From JAFLCM01 sp046154665 (GTDB lineage: Bacteria; Planctomycetota; Phycisphaerae; Phycisphaerales; UBA1924): a stretch of DNA of 64,000 nucleotides. The stretch covers positions 62,001-126,000 of the forward strand of contig JBJXFG010000108.1 of the NCBI GenBank assembly GCA_046154665.1, given 5' to 3'. Below the pieces are notes generated by a model. The model saw only the letters and a program-made list of their open reading frames with translations. It was not told where the DNA came from and did no database searches. Numbering within the stretch: position 1 is the first letter of the stretch; every line of letters starts with the position of its first letter. The translations under genes were made by a program, and so were the position numbers. Below are positions 35,101 to 42,848 of the stretch, one piece after another.

Positions 35101-36869
35101 GCGGGATCACCTACGCCAGCCCCGCCGTGGAGCGCATCTACGGCATGACCGCCCAAGAGGTCTACGCCACCCCGCGCGGCTGGACGCGGGCCATCCACCC
35201 CGACGACCAGCCCGGAGCCATCGCCGCGGCGGACCGCTGGTCCGACTCGAACTACGCCGGCAACTACGAGCACCAATACCGCGTTATCCACCCTGACGGG
35301 TCCATCCGCTGGGTCGTGAACCGCGGCTACGCCGTCCGCGACGCCGCCGGTGCAATCGTCACCGTCGTCGGCGCGGCCCAGGATGTCACCGCCCGCGTCG
35401 AGGCCACGTGCCGCCTCACCGAGAGCGAGGCTCGCTTCCGCGAGATCGCCGAGAACATCCCCCAGGTCTTCTGGGTCTCCGACCCCAGGGCCAACGGGAT
35501 GATCCGCTACGTCAGCAGGGCCGTCCGCGACGTCTTCGGCATGGGCACGCAAGAGGCCGAAGGCACCGAACTGGGCTGGGCCCACCTCATCCACCCCGAA
35601 GACGCCCCGCGTGCCGAACAGATCAAGCACCAGTGGTACGACCACGGCTGCGAGGGCCACTACGACAACCACTACCGCATCATCCGCCCCGACGGCGAGG
35701 TGCGCCACATCCACAACCGCGGCTATGCCGTCCGCGACCCCGCCGGCCACATCACCCGCATCGCCGGCCTCGCCGAGGACATCACGCACCGCGAACGCGC
35801 CCGTCTCGGCCTGGCCGAGAGCGAACAGCGCTTCCGCGAGATGGCCGAGAACATCGACCAGGTCTTCTGGGTCCGCACCATCGACACCGACAAGATCGTC
35901 TACGCCAGCCCCGCCACGCAGCGCCTCTGGGGTGTCGAGCCCGCCACGCTTCTCGGCTCGGTCGAGCACTGGCGCCGCCTCATCCACCCCGACGACCTCG
36001 ATCGGGCCCGTGGATCCACCACACGCTGGATCGCCGACGGGTGCAAGGGCCAGCACACCGGCGAATACCGCATCGTCCTGGCCGACAAATCAGAACGATG
36101 GGTCGCCAGCCGCGCCAAGGCCATCGAAGGCCCCGACGGCAAGCCCACCCGCATCCTCGGCGTCACCGAAGACATCACCGACCGCGTCCAGGCCAAGATC
36201 GACCTCGAACGCTCCCTCGCCTCGCAGCGGCTGCTCCTCTCCGAGCTCGACCACCGCGTCAAGAACAACCTCGCCGGGCTGCTCGCGCTCATCGAGCTGA
36301 ACGCCTCTCGACAGCCCAGCGTGCGTGGATTCGCCGAGGCCATCCAGCGCCGCGTTTCCTCGATGGCTTCGCTGCACGCGCTGCTCTCGGCCTCGCGCTG
36401 GGAGCCCGTCGACCTCGCCCAGCTCATCCACGCCCTGGTCCCCCCCGACGCGCCGGGCTCCATTTCCATCCACGGCCCGGCCACCGCCGTCCCCGCCAGC
36501 CGCGCCACCGCGCTCGGCATGGTCGTCCACGAGCTCATTTCCAACAGCACCAAGTACGGCGCCCTCGGCACCGTCGGCGGGCACGTCCGCGTCGATTGGT
36601 CCACCAACACCTGCCACGAAGGGCTCTGCCTCGATCTCCGATGGATCGAGGCCGCCGGACCCTCGATCGACGTCCCACCCGCACCGGGCCTGGGCTCCTC
36701 CCTCATCGACGGCTTCGCCCGCTTCGAACTCCGCGGCAAGGCCACCCTCACCTACCCACGCACCGGCGCCACCCACCGCCTCGAGTGCTGCCTCGTTGAC
36801 GATCAGAGCGCCAGCACCAACGCCGCCCAGCGCGAAGTCATGGTCGGCGCGGGTCTGAACGGCAAGTAG
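32163..36869 (+). CDS. Sensor histidine kinase: ABC-type binding domain, TM, seven PAS, HWE/HisKA_2
   Basis: A 1568-residue hybrid-free sensor kinase. ATG 32163 follows GAGGAGG at ideal spacing and opens a signal-anchor (LTLLAAAWSVLLVADRAPA). Residues about 60-375 are a periplasmic ABC_sub_bind-type fold. A membrane span lies near 402-425. Seven PAS domains follow at about 130-residue spacing, beginning near residues 440, 560, 695, 825, 955, 1080 and 1215; several carry the HPDD motif and end in V-x-x-DITxR of PAC segments. The transmitter is HisKA_2/HWE-like: LLSELDHRVKNNLAGLLALI with the phospho-accepting His, then an HATPase with HELISNSTKYGALG. There is no receiver domain, no GGDEF and no neighbouring response regulator, so the target must be elsewhere. 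PAS 5, 6 and 7 are closest to each other and look like recent internal duplicates. Confidence 0.88.
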   Translation: MGPGIRCGRLTLLAAAWSVLLVADRAPAQPTMPTGDPAEAWRTDFAPHDPRATDTKPPIGGGDDPEDADILKPIVPNETRVLFLHSHGPDDGYTLIQSQGFFDALKKRAPGPITSFREYLFMALRSEDEEYHDALAKLLALRYRGLRFSVVMITDTRALHFWFDHMQGVLPDVPAVFSGSYEWYPQFDAPNRRITGAMERVDLPKTIDLIRTLRPGTRHVAVMSMPSFFGRRVRALFDQQLAARPELGVKVTIYEPEQWEQILDPFRANLPAPDRADTLVYVAGPVGLTPGKHLYPPQWMQSQVPGGVPAFALFDAALGPEVIGGIVSSGRRMGEIAGEAAARILYDGVKPADIPIDRGDGSLVPTFRWDTLRKWKIAESALPPGAAVIGRPASWMMRNQGVLLWTAAIAGPVLALTMGAVAWGLVASRRRRTRAETALTESERRLRHAVHGAELGIWEADLATGVVSGSDLFCDLYGLPRGSFLLKTDGIARLHPDDRAAVGKSWVDCIEGRAPYRASYRFRRPDGVERWFKVDGDVVRDGTGKPVKVVGVSADITDRMESSHELEASERRLTELVRNAPLGVIEWDDQWRCTRWDGRAEAIFGWKAEEVLGRSFDQWRFVHEDDAAEIERTVEQQQRERLTTFSRRNRNYTRSGDVRHCEWTNTNIYDESGRRVSTLSMVADVTERERAAELLHDSEERYRLVVRAATDIIWDWDIVSDQVRWSDAAKGLPKGAHPSQGLSIAEWIDHLHPDDRERIRAGFFGALDDTQRQQWSDEYRMARDDGSFAVFADHGFIVRDDTGKAVRMVGAMTDVTQARAMTARIQENEQRLRLALEASAMGTWDADLVNRRIRHSERSAQICGIPPDQLDAPWDDRIARIHPDDRAMVQSAVEDAARTGGRYDATYRLLMPDGSYRWISAQAVVFKGPDGRAAQAIGVLADVTERTEAQEALRRSELKFRRLAETIDECFWEAKPTRPGGITYASPAVERIYGMTAQEVYATPRGWTRAIHPDDQPGAIAAADRWSDSNYAGNYEHQYRVIHPDGSIRWVVNRGYAVRDAAGAIVTVVGAAQDVTARVEATCRLTESEARFREIAENIPQVFWVSDPRANGMIRYVSRAVRDVFGMGTQEAEGTELGWAHLIHPEDAPRAEQIKHQWYDHGCEGHYDNHYRIIRPDGEVRHIHNRGYAVRDPAGHITRIAGLAEDITHRERARLGLAESEQRFREMAENIDQVFWVRTIDTDKIVYASPATQRLWGVEPATLLGSVEHWRRLIHPDDLDRARGSTTRWIADGCKGQHTGEYRIVLADKSERWVASRAKAIEGPDGKPTRILGVTEDITDRVQAKIDLERSLASQRLLLSELDHRVKNNLAGLLALIELNASRQPSVRGFAEAIQRRVSSMASLHALLSASRWEPVDLAQLIHALVPPDAPGSISIHGPATAVPASRATALGMVVHELISNSTKYGALGTVGGHVRVDWSTNTCHEGLCLDLRWIEAAGPSIDVPPAPGLGSSLIDGFARFELRGKATLTYPRTGATHRLECCLVDDQSASTNAAQREVMVGAGLNGK

Positions 36870-36916
36870 CGCAACCCCAAAGGAAGAGAGGGGGACGGGA
36901 GAGGGAGGGAGGGGCC

Positions 36917-38074
36917 TCAACCTCCCGCGCACACCGACCCGAACGCCCCCAGCAGAGCCGTCAGGTCCAGCGTGTTGATTATGCCATCAAAGTTGATATC
37001 CCCGTTCGTGCCGGGGACGACCAGCCTCCCGAACGATCCGAGAACGACAACCAGGTCGCGCGTATCAACCGCGCCGTCGGGCGGTTCGCCCACGTCCGCC
37101 GCGCACGTGCCGGGCAGCTGCGCGAACGCGCCGCGATAGAAACCCCAGTTGGATTCGCCGAGCGAGTTGAACAGCCCGAAGACGTCGTGCCCGACCCCCG
37201 CCGGCGACCAGTAATCATGCGTGATTCCGAGCGTGGTCAGGTGGTCATGCAGCGCGACGTTCGCCGGCAGCGTGAAGTCCGCCTGCCCGATCAGTTGCCG
37301 CAGCAGCGCCCCGCCCGCGACGATCGAACCCGCGTTTGATTCCGCCCACACCCAGGGGCTCTGCGACAGAAAGTACGCCGGATCGTTCCCATACACCGTC
37401 GCGAATATCTGTTCCCGAAGTTCCAAAGGGATCGGCGAGCCCGGCGGTTCGTCCATGAAATCCAGCTGCAACGGGCCGGCTCCCAGCATCGACACCCCCG
37501 CGAACATCGAAGGGAACTTGAACCCAAACCGCGCCGCCCCGTAACCGCCCATGCTGAATCCCTCCAGCACCCGCCCGTTCCGCGCAGGGATCGTCCGAAA
37601 GACACGGTCCACCTCGGGGAGCAGCTCCCCGATCACCACGTCCTCCATCGGCGTCGCCCCGTCTTTCGAGTTGCACCACATCCCATAGGGCATCCCGTTC
37701 GGGAACACGATCAACATCGGTTCGATCTTCCCCTGGGCCATCGCCTGTGAAAACCACGACGTGAGCGGACCAATCCCCGTCAAGACGCTCCCTAAACCGT
37801 GCAGCCAGTACAGCACCGGGAAACGCCTCTGCGGCTGCTGGTCGTACGCCGGAGGCGTGTAGACGTGGTAGCTCACCGTCGTGCCCGCCGAGACGCTCTG
37901 GAACAGCCGCTGCTGCACCCGCGGCACGTTGACCGCGGGGGTCACCCACTGCGCGACGGCACTCGAAGCCAGCCCGAGCCCCACGAGCATCCCCGGCAGA
38001 ATGCCGACAAAGCGCCGAGAGGTGCGGCCGAAGACATGCCGGGCCGGGCTTCCAAGATGAGTGAGTGTCTTCAT
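36917..38074 (-). CDS. Secreted esterase (esterase D/feruloyl-esterase-like) with dockerin-like tail
   Basis: A 385-residue exported alpha/beta hydrolase. A twin-Arg-containing but ordinary signal segment ends near ASSAVA. The core has VLYWLHGLGS, the nucleophile elbow GFSMGGYGAARFG (Ser in GxSxG), and late GVGHDVFGLFN with the catalytic His; the acid is probably near NPAYF/DYWSP. It matches the putative-esterase family that contains feruloyl esterases and esterase D. After the catalytic domain, about 65 residues hold two EF-type loops (DGAVDTRDL, NFDGIINTLDL) and end FGSVCAGG, the same dockerin-like tail as the GACC cluster. Plant or algal polysaccharide esters are a plausible substrate. It is convergent with the kinase gene, 47 bases away. 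Confidence 0.85.
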   Translation of the reverse strand: MKTLTHLGSPARHVFGRTSRRFVGILPGMLVGLGLASSAVAQWVTPAVNVPRVQQRLFQSVSAGTTVSYHVYTPPAYDQQPQRRFPVLYWLHGLGSVLTGIGPLTSWFSQAMAQGKIEPMLIVFPNGMPYGMWCNSKDGATPMEDVVIGELLPEVDRVFRTIPARNGRVLEGFSMGGYGAARFGFKFPSMFAGVSMLGAGPLQLDFMDEPPGSPIPLELREQIFATVYGNDPAYFLSQSPWVWAESNAGSIVAGGALLRQLIGQADFTLPANVALHDHLTTLGITHDYWSPAGVGHDVFGLFNSLGESNWGFYRGAFAQLPGTCAADVGEPPDGAVDTRDLVVVLGSFGRLVVPGTNGDINFDGIINTLDLTALLGAFGSVCAGG

Positions 38075-38126
38075 GTTCCGGTCAACGGTTCGGTGGTGGA
38101 TTTCTTGCCGTCGAAACGCCGATGCC

Positions 38127-38726
38127 CTACGAGCCCCGTCCGCCGGCCCCGCCGGAGCTGCCGGTCAAGTGATCGATCGTGGATTCGACCTGGGTCGATT
38201 GGATCGCCGTCAGCGCCCCCGCCATCTGCTCCACCGCCTGGATAAACGTCAGCAGGTTGTCCAGCCGCGCGTTGTGCGCCTTGAGCATCTCGGCGTCGTC
38301 GCCCTTCAACAACGCCGCGCTCACCCCCGCCTCGCCCGTCATATCCCGGATCTCGTACAGCGACGCCACCACCGGGTCGATCTCGCGCTTCTTCCGTTCC
38401 CGCGCGATCGTCGTGAACATCGCCCACACGTCCCGCTCGGCCTCGAAGTATTCCTTGCGGTCGCCGCGCTTGTGCGCCCGGTACACGATCCCCCAGTCCA
38501 GCAGCGCCCGCAGCGACATCGACGCGTTGCCGCGTGAGATCTGCAGCCGCTCCATCACATCGTCGGTGCACAGCGGCGCGCCGGTGATCATCAGCAGCGC
38601 GTGTACCTCGGCCATCGTGCGGCTGATCCCCCACGCCCCGCCCATCTTGCCCCACGCGGCGATAAAGCGGTCCTGCGCTTCGTTGACCAGACGGTCGACC
38701 GGGATGTGAGGAGAGGTTCGGGCCAT
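38127..38726 (-). CDS. GbsR/MarR-family transcriptional regulator
   Basis: A 199-residue DNA-binding protein. Residues about 15-110 form the winged helix, with WGISRTMAEVHALLMITGAPLCTDDVMERLQISRGNASMSLRALLDWGIV containing the recognition helix (positions about 55-75), then YRAHKRGDRKEYFEAE as the wing. The C-terminal third is helical and ends Gly-rich. The pattern is that of GbsR-type repressors, which in other bacteria respond to choline or other small ligands; the ligand here is unknown. It is transcribed away from ubiA's terminator and 400 bases upstream of the esterase stop, so it may govern the esterase gene downstream (gap 52 bases) as one operon. No operator is recognised. Confidence 0.85.
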   Translation of the reverse strand: MARTSPHIPVDRLVNEAQDRFIAAWGKMGGAWGISRTMAEVHALLMITGAPLCTDDVMERLQISRGNASMSLRALLDWGIVYRAHKRGDRKEYFEAERDVWAMFTTIARERKKREIDPVVASLYEIRDMTGEAGVSAALLKGDDAEMLKAHNARLDNLLTFIQAVEQMAGALTAIQSTQVESTIDHLTGSSGGAGGRGS

Positions 38727-39054
38727 GGCTCATCCAACGCCGACACCGACGCCGAAGCCGACGCACGCTCGCGGCACGGCGCGACCAACAACCATACGCC
38801 GTTCGAACCACAAACCCAAGAAACTTTCAGGAACTTCTGAAAGCAACTCTGCTCTGCGTATCTTGATTCCCGCTCCCTGGTCCTCGGCACTTTCCAAAGA
38901 AAAAAGGCGGCGCGCATCCGAAGACGCTGCGCCGCCCTTCCGGGGGGGCAAGGTAAAGTTCTCGTGAAGGAGTATACCGCGACAAACCGTCTTGTCCAGT
39001 CCGGATCGAGACATTCCAAGAAACCGGATACAGAAGTCAGAAACCAGGCGGATA
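38727..39054. other. Intergenic region of 328 bases
   Basis: Holds the ubiA terminator (38896-38936) and must hold the promoter of the regulator gene at its left end. The segment 38937-39054 shows nothing that I can name. Confidence 0.5.
38896..38936 (-). terminator. Intrinsic terminator with UUCG tetraloop, for ubiA
   Basis: On the minus strand, GGCGGCGCAGCGTC pairs with GATGCGCGCCGCC around a TTCG loop, with one bulged A and one G-U pair, followed by TTTTTTCTTT. It lies 118 bases past the ubiA stop codon and before the regulator gene, so it insulates the two. Confidence 0.9.
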
Positions 39055-40110
39055 TCAGCCATTGAGCACGTCCCAGCACCCCGCCAGCCCGAGGGTCAGG
39101 CTCACCAGCCCATTGACCGTGAAAAACACCGGCGGCAGCCCGCCGCCCGCCCCACCCCCCGCCCCGCCCCGCGCCGCCGATCCGCGCCGCCACAGCACCC
39201 CGTGCTCCACGACGAGGAGCACCCCGACCGCCGCGACCGCACCCCAGAAAACACCCCCAATGCGCGGCTGCGTCAGGGCGAATCCAACCAGCAGCCCGAA
39301 CGCCGAGACGTGCAGCACCCGGCTGATCCACAGCGCCGTACCCACTCCCAGCCGTGCCGGCGCACTGTGCAACTGGAGCCGTCGATCCACCTCGACATCC
39401 TGAACCGCGTACGGGATATCAAACCCGGCGACCCAGCACAGCACCATCCCGGCCAGCAGCCACAGGCCTTTTCCTTCGCCGCTGAACAGGAACGAGGGTT
39501 CGATCGCAATCGCCGCCGCCAGCGGTGACGCCGCCAGCGCCCCGCCCAGAAACACATGGCACCACGCCGTGAACCGTTTGGTAAAGGAGTACAGCGCGAT
39601 CCACCCCAGCACCGGCACACTCAAGGCCAGCGGCCACGGGTTCGCAAAGAACACCCAGAAGAGCCCGGTCGCCGCGACAAACGCGGCCCCAAACCCCCCG
39701 GCAATCCGCACGGCGGCCCCTTCACTCAGCCGCCCCGAAGCAATCGCCCGTTGAGCCGTGCGCGGGTTCTCTTTGTCGAACCGCCAGTCGGCAATCCGGT
39801 TGACGAGCATGGCCCACGTGCGAGCGAGGAACATGCATAGCACGATGAGCCCGACCTGCCCCCCCAGCCGCCCCCAACCTTCCCCCCCGCCAGCCCCGCC
39901 ACCAGACACCCCCCGAACCATCGGCGAAGCCAAAACCGCCGCCAGAACGGCAAACGGCAACGCGAACACGCTGTGGGCGAGTTTGATGTCGGAGAGGGCC
40001 AGGAGGAAGCCTGCCACGGCAGCCTTCGGTCCGAAAAAATTGTCCTTTCGGAAGGCGATTCTTGACTCCGGGTTCAAGTTTGAAAAAGCGCTTTCGGTCT
40101 CTGATACCAT
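39055..40110 (-). CDS. UbiA-family prenyltransferase
   Basis: A 351-residue integral membrane enzyme of the UbiA superfamily, transferring a prenyl chain to an aromatic acceptor. The first Asp-rich motif is NRIADWRFDKENPRTAQRAI and the second DIPYAVQDVEVDR; about nine membrane spans are predicted. The PRTAQR pattern fits the 4-hydroxybenzoate/MqnP-like branch. ubiX lies 1.3 kb away on the same strand beyond fic, so both may serve one quinone pathway; planctomycetes often make menaquinone by the futalosine route, where UbiA- and UbiX-like enzymes act, but this is inference. ATG 40110 is preferred to TTG 40137. A Gly-rich stretch near residues 75-85 and another near 330 look like slippage-prone inserts. 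Confidence 0.85.
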   Translation of the reverse strand: MVSETESAFSNLNPESRIAFRKDNFFGPKAAVAGFLLALSDIKLAHSVFALPFAVLAAVLASPMVRGVSGGGAGGGEGWGRLGGQVGLIVLCMFLARTWAMLVNRIADWRFDKENPRTAQRAIASGRLSEGAAVRIAGGFGAAFVAATGLFWVFFANPWPLALSVPVLGWIALYSFTKRFTAWCHVFLGGALAASPLAAAIAIEPSFLFSGEGKGLWLLAGMVLCWVAGFDIPYAVQDVEVDRRLQLHSAPARLGVGTALWISRVLHVSAFGLLVGFALTQPRIGGVFWGAVAAVGVLLVVEHGVLWRRGSAARGGAGGGAGGGLPPVFFTVNGLVSLTLGLAGCWDVLNG

Positions 40111-40166
40111 TGAAAAAAAACCGCCTGATCCTTTCAATCTTCAGGCCCTCGGAAAGGGACTTTTCA

Positions 40167-41450
40167 ATGTGGCCAAGTTCGGTAAAGGGTAGCCCGGTCG
40201 GGACGCTTGAGCCAACCGAGGCCTGTGAACGGGTCTTCCGTTCGGGGCGTGTTGAAAGTCGTTTGGCTCAGGGATGGGCGTTTCATCCCCATCCGCTTCC
40301 ACCCAAACTGAACCGCCTGGAGTTCCTCGACCGACTGAGTGACGAACACGAAGCGGCGCTGATCGCCATCAGCACCTTGCAGGGTGCCGCTCAGTCATGT
40401 CCGTTCAAGAACCTGCTGGTCGCCCCGTTGCTCAGCCGTGATGCGGTGACGTCGTCGCGCATCGAGAACACGATCGCAACCCCACGCGAGGTGGCGATGG
40501 TGGCCGCCGGCCAGACGCCGGCACGCGAGGAAGCGACAGAGGTGAACAACTACAGAAAAGCAGTGATGCATGGCCTCACTTCTCCCTTGCCGGTGTGCAT
40601 GCGGCTGGTCAAGGAGATGCACCACATCCTGATGACGGGTGTCCGTGGCGGCGACCAGACGCCGGGAGAAATCCGAACGGTTCAGAACTGGATCGGCTCC
40701 GATGAGTCTGACTTTTCGTCGGCGAGATTCGTCCCGCCTCGACCTGGAGAACCACTTCTGGAATGCCTCAAGAATCTCGAGCAGTTCTGGAACGCGGACC
40801 CGCGGCTCTATGAAGACGGCACGAAGCGCCTGAAACCGCTGATCGAGATCGCCATCGCGCACTACCAGTTCGAGTGCATCCATCCATTCAGCGACGGGAA
40901 CGGGCGGCTGGGGCGTGCGATCGCGGCGCTCTCGCTCGTACGATCCGGGCTCATTGATACGCCGCTGGTCTACATCAGCGGGTTCTTCGATGAGCGCCGC
41001 GATCGCTACTACGACCTCCTGCTTCAACTGAGCATGATCGGCGATTGGGTGGCCTGGTGTTCGTTCTTTCTGCAAGGCGTCGCGGCGCAGGCTCGGGACG
41101 CACAGGCCCGTGTCGGCCGGATCACCGATGAACGTGAACGTGTGCGACGGAGCCTGCAAAATCAAGGTGCCGCGGCACGGGTCTTTGGTCTGCTTGATCA
41201 CTTGATCCAGCACCAATACACCGACGTGAAAATGGCCGCCGAGTTCATGGGCGTTGAGAAGCCGACGGCACGAGCCGATATCGAGAAACTCGAGATAGCG
41301 GGGTTTCTTGCCGAGCTCTCAGGGCAGTCCTATGCGCGCTACTGGGGTGCCGTTCCAATCTTCGAGATCATCGATCCGACGCCTCCGTCCCAACCCGCTG
41401 TTGCGCCGACGCTCCCCCACCCGCCAGATGCTCCTCCCACCGCACCTTGA
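40167..41450 (+). CDS. Fic-domain protein (AMPylator-like)
   Basis: A 427-residue protein with an N-terminal Fic_N-type region, the inhibitory-helix-like segment SSRIENTIATPRE (S/TxxxE/N pattern near residue 92-100), the Fic core, and a C-terminal winged-helix part (DVKMAAEFMGVEKPTARADIEKLE). The active-site loop HPFSDGNGRLGR is perfect, so adenylyl transfer to target proteins is likely. GGAAAGGGA eight bases upstream fixes ATG 40167. It is divergent from ubiA with 56 bases between starts. Its Pro-rich last 28 residues overlap, tail to tail, the end of ubiX by 83 bases. Targets are unknown; this three-part layout is common in chromosomal class II/III Fic proteins. Confidence 0.93.
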   Translation: MWPSSVKGSPVGTLEPTEACERVFRSGRVESRLAQGWAFHPHPLPPKLNRLEFLDRLSDEHEAALIAISTLQGAAQSCPFKNLLVAPLLSRDAVTSSRIENTIATPREVAMVAAGQTPAREEATEVNNYRKAVMHGLTSPLPVCMRLVKEMHHILMTGVRGGDQTPGEIRTVQNWIGSDESDFSSARFVPPRPGEPLLECLKNLEQFWNADPRLYEDGTKRLKPLIEIAIAHYQFECIHPFSDGNGRLGRAIAALSLVRSGLIDTPLVYISGFFDERRDRYYDLLLQLSMIGDWVAWCSFFLQGVAAQARDAQARVGRITDERERVRRSLQNQGAAARVFGLLDHLIQHQYTDVKMAAEFMGVEKPTARADIEKLEIAGFLAELSGQSYARYWGAVPIFEIIDPTPPSQPAVAPTLPHPPDAPPTAP

Positions 41451-42108
41451 GCCCGTGCTCCACTCCCAGCAGATCCAGCAAACGCCCCGCCACGAAGTCC
41501 ACGATTTGTTCGACCTTCGTCGGCAGCAGGTAGAACCCCGGGTTGCACGGGCACACGATCGCCCCGGCAAGGGTCAGCGTCTCCATCGCGCGGATGTCGA
41601 TCAGGGTCAGCGGCGCCTCGCGGTGCGCGATGATGAGCTTCATCCGCTCCTTGAGCGCCACCGCCGCGGCACGGGTGACCAGGGTGTCGCCGGTGCCGCA
41701 GGCGATCTGGTTCATGGTGTTCGATGAGCACGGGACGATGACCATGCCGTCGTGCCGGAACGAGCCCGAGCCGATGGCGGCGCCGACATCGCGGGCCGGG
41801 TAGTAGTGCAGGCCGGCGGCCTTCAGGTCCGTCCCCGCCGGAAGCTCCGCAAGAGTGGCCAGCGAGGCGGCGTCGAGCCGCTCGATGCCGAGCTCGTCGA
41901 ACAAGAGCCTCTGGCCATAGGGTGAAACGCACAGGTGGCACTCGTGCCCGGTGCGGAGAATCTCGGCGACGACCCGCTGCGCGTACGCCGCGCCTGAGGC
42001 ACCGGTGATGCCGATGACGTAGCGACGCCTGGCCCCCACCCGGGGGGCGCGCGACGCGGGTCCGTCGCTGCGAGCCCGCGGTTCGGAGTTTGGTGATTCA
42101 CCTGGCAT
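41368..42108 (-). CDS. ubiX: Flavin prenyltransferase UbiX
   Basis: Makes prenylated FMN, the cofactor for UbiD-type decarboxylases. The 246-residue flavoprotein has GITGASGAAYAQR at the FMN site, CSSNTMNQIACG, LIIAHREAPLT and GAIVCPCNPGFYLLP; the last replaces the more usual PPxPAFY, a mild oddity. The C-terminal 25 residues are not conserved and overlap the end of fic. ATG 42108 is used; a GTG at 42138 would add ten residues. No ubiD is in the window. Confidence 0.92.
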   Translation of the reverse strand: MPGESPNSEPRARSDGPASRAPRVGARRRYVIGITGASGAAYAQRVVAEILRTGHECHLCVSPYGQRLLFDELGIERLDAASLATLAELPAGTDLKAAGLHYYPARDVGAAIGSGSFRHDGMVIVPCSSNTMNQIACGTGDTLVTRAAAVALKERMKLIIAHREAPLTLIDIRAMETLTLAGAIVCPCNPGFYLLPTKVEQIVDFVAGRLLDLLGVEHGLKVRWEEHLAGGGASAQQRVGTEASDR

Positions 42109-42165
42109 CTCAGCATCATTCGAGCGGTACGGCGGCACCGATTCGCGGAGCGGTCGAACCCGCTC

Positions 42166-42426
42166 TTATTCGTAGACTTCGCGCCGATGAGCGATGCTCA
42201 CCACGAGCACCCTTGCATCGTCGTCGTCCACGCGATAGACCACACGCCAATCGCCGACGCGATACCGATGGTAGGAAGCGAGCGCACCTCTCAATCGCTT
42301 GACGTTGTTGCCGCGGCGTGGAGCCGTCTCGAGCGCCTTAAAACACCGCGCGAGTTTTGCCGCCAGGGGCCGCGGTGCCGACTGGAAGAACTCAGCGGCC
42401 TCCGGTGCCAGGATCACCTCAAACAT
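42166..42426 (-). CDS. RelE/ParE-superfamily toxin
   Basis: An 86-residue protein with the RelE fold pattern: MFEVILAPEAAEFFQSAPRPL, an amphipathic helix, then LRGALASYHRYRVGDWRVVYRVD and VLVVSIAHRREVYE. The basic R-x-G-x-WR-V-x-Y strand and the C-terminal HRREVY are typical ribosome-dependent mRNA interferase residues. The start overlaps the antitoxin stop by eight bases, giving translational coupling. It lies 57 bases after ubiX's start, on the same strand, but is probably its own operon with the antitoxin. Confidence 0.88.
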   Translation of the reverse strand: MFEVILAPEAAEFFQSAPRPLAAKLARCFKALETAPRRGNNVKRLRGALASYHRYRVGDWRVVYRVDDDDARVLVVSIAHRREVYE

Positions 42427-42610
42427 CGCGGCGGACGCCCCTCCAGGCCCGCCCCTTGCCCGCGACGATGGCTTTCTCCGAGGCGGCGATCCGGGCCACC
42501 AACTCGGGCCGCTCGAGAAAAGCGACATAGTCCGCGAGCGAAGCCAGCCGCGCCGGGGGCAGTCGGTCGATGGATTTCTTGATCTCGCGCCGGAGCGTGG
42601 TTGGAGCCAT
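42419..42610 (-). CDS. Antitoxin partner of the RelE-type toxin
   Basis: A 63-residue protein starting MAPTTLRREIKKSIDRLPPARLASL, a short basic N-terminus followed by an amphipathic helix (YVAFLERPELVARIAASEKAI) that could clamp the toxin. It has the length and position of a RelB/DUF-type antitoxin, and its stop overlaps the toxin start, which is the main evidence. The frame stays open further upstream, but those residues are Arg/Gly/Pro-rich and unlike coding sequence, so ATG 42610 is chosen. Confidence 0.8.
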   Translation of the reverse strand: MAPTTLRREIKKSIDRLPPARLASLADYVAFLERPELVARIAASEKAIVAGKGRAWRGVRRDV

Positions 42611-42848
42611 GAGTAATTCTAGACATGCGCCACGCTGAACCGCGTGACGCCGCGCCGTGTCGAGATGTGGCCTGGCCCCGCGGGGGGATGCCGGCGCGCT
42701 TGGCTCCTCAATCGGCCTACGGCCCGACAGCCCGCTTCGACGGTCCGCGCCGCCTTCTGCGACCGCCCCCGACCCCCCGGCGGGATTCCCGCCCGCACGG
42801 GCCGACACCCGATACTCTTGTTTCGACCAAGCGAAACGGACCCCGCCC

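Noticed and set aside
34461..36056. Minus-strand frame of about 530 codons inside the seven-PAS kinase
   Set aside because: A shadow of the PAS repeats; Val/Gly/Asp-rich with no independent domain pattern.
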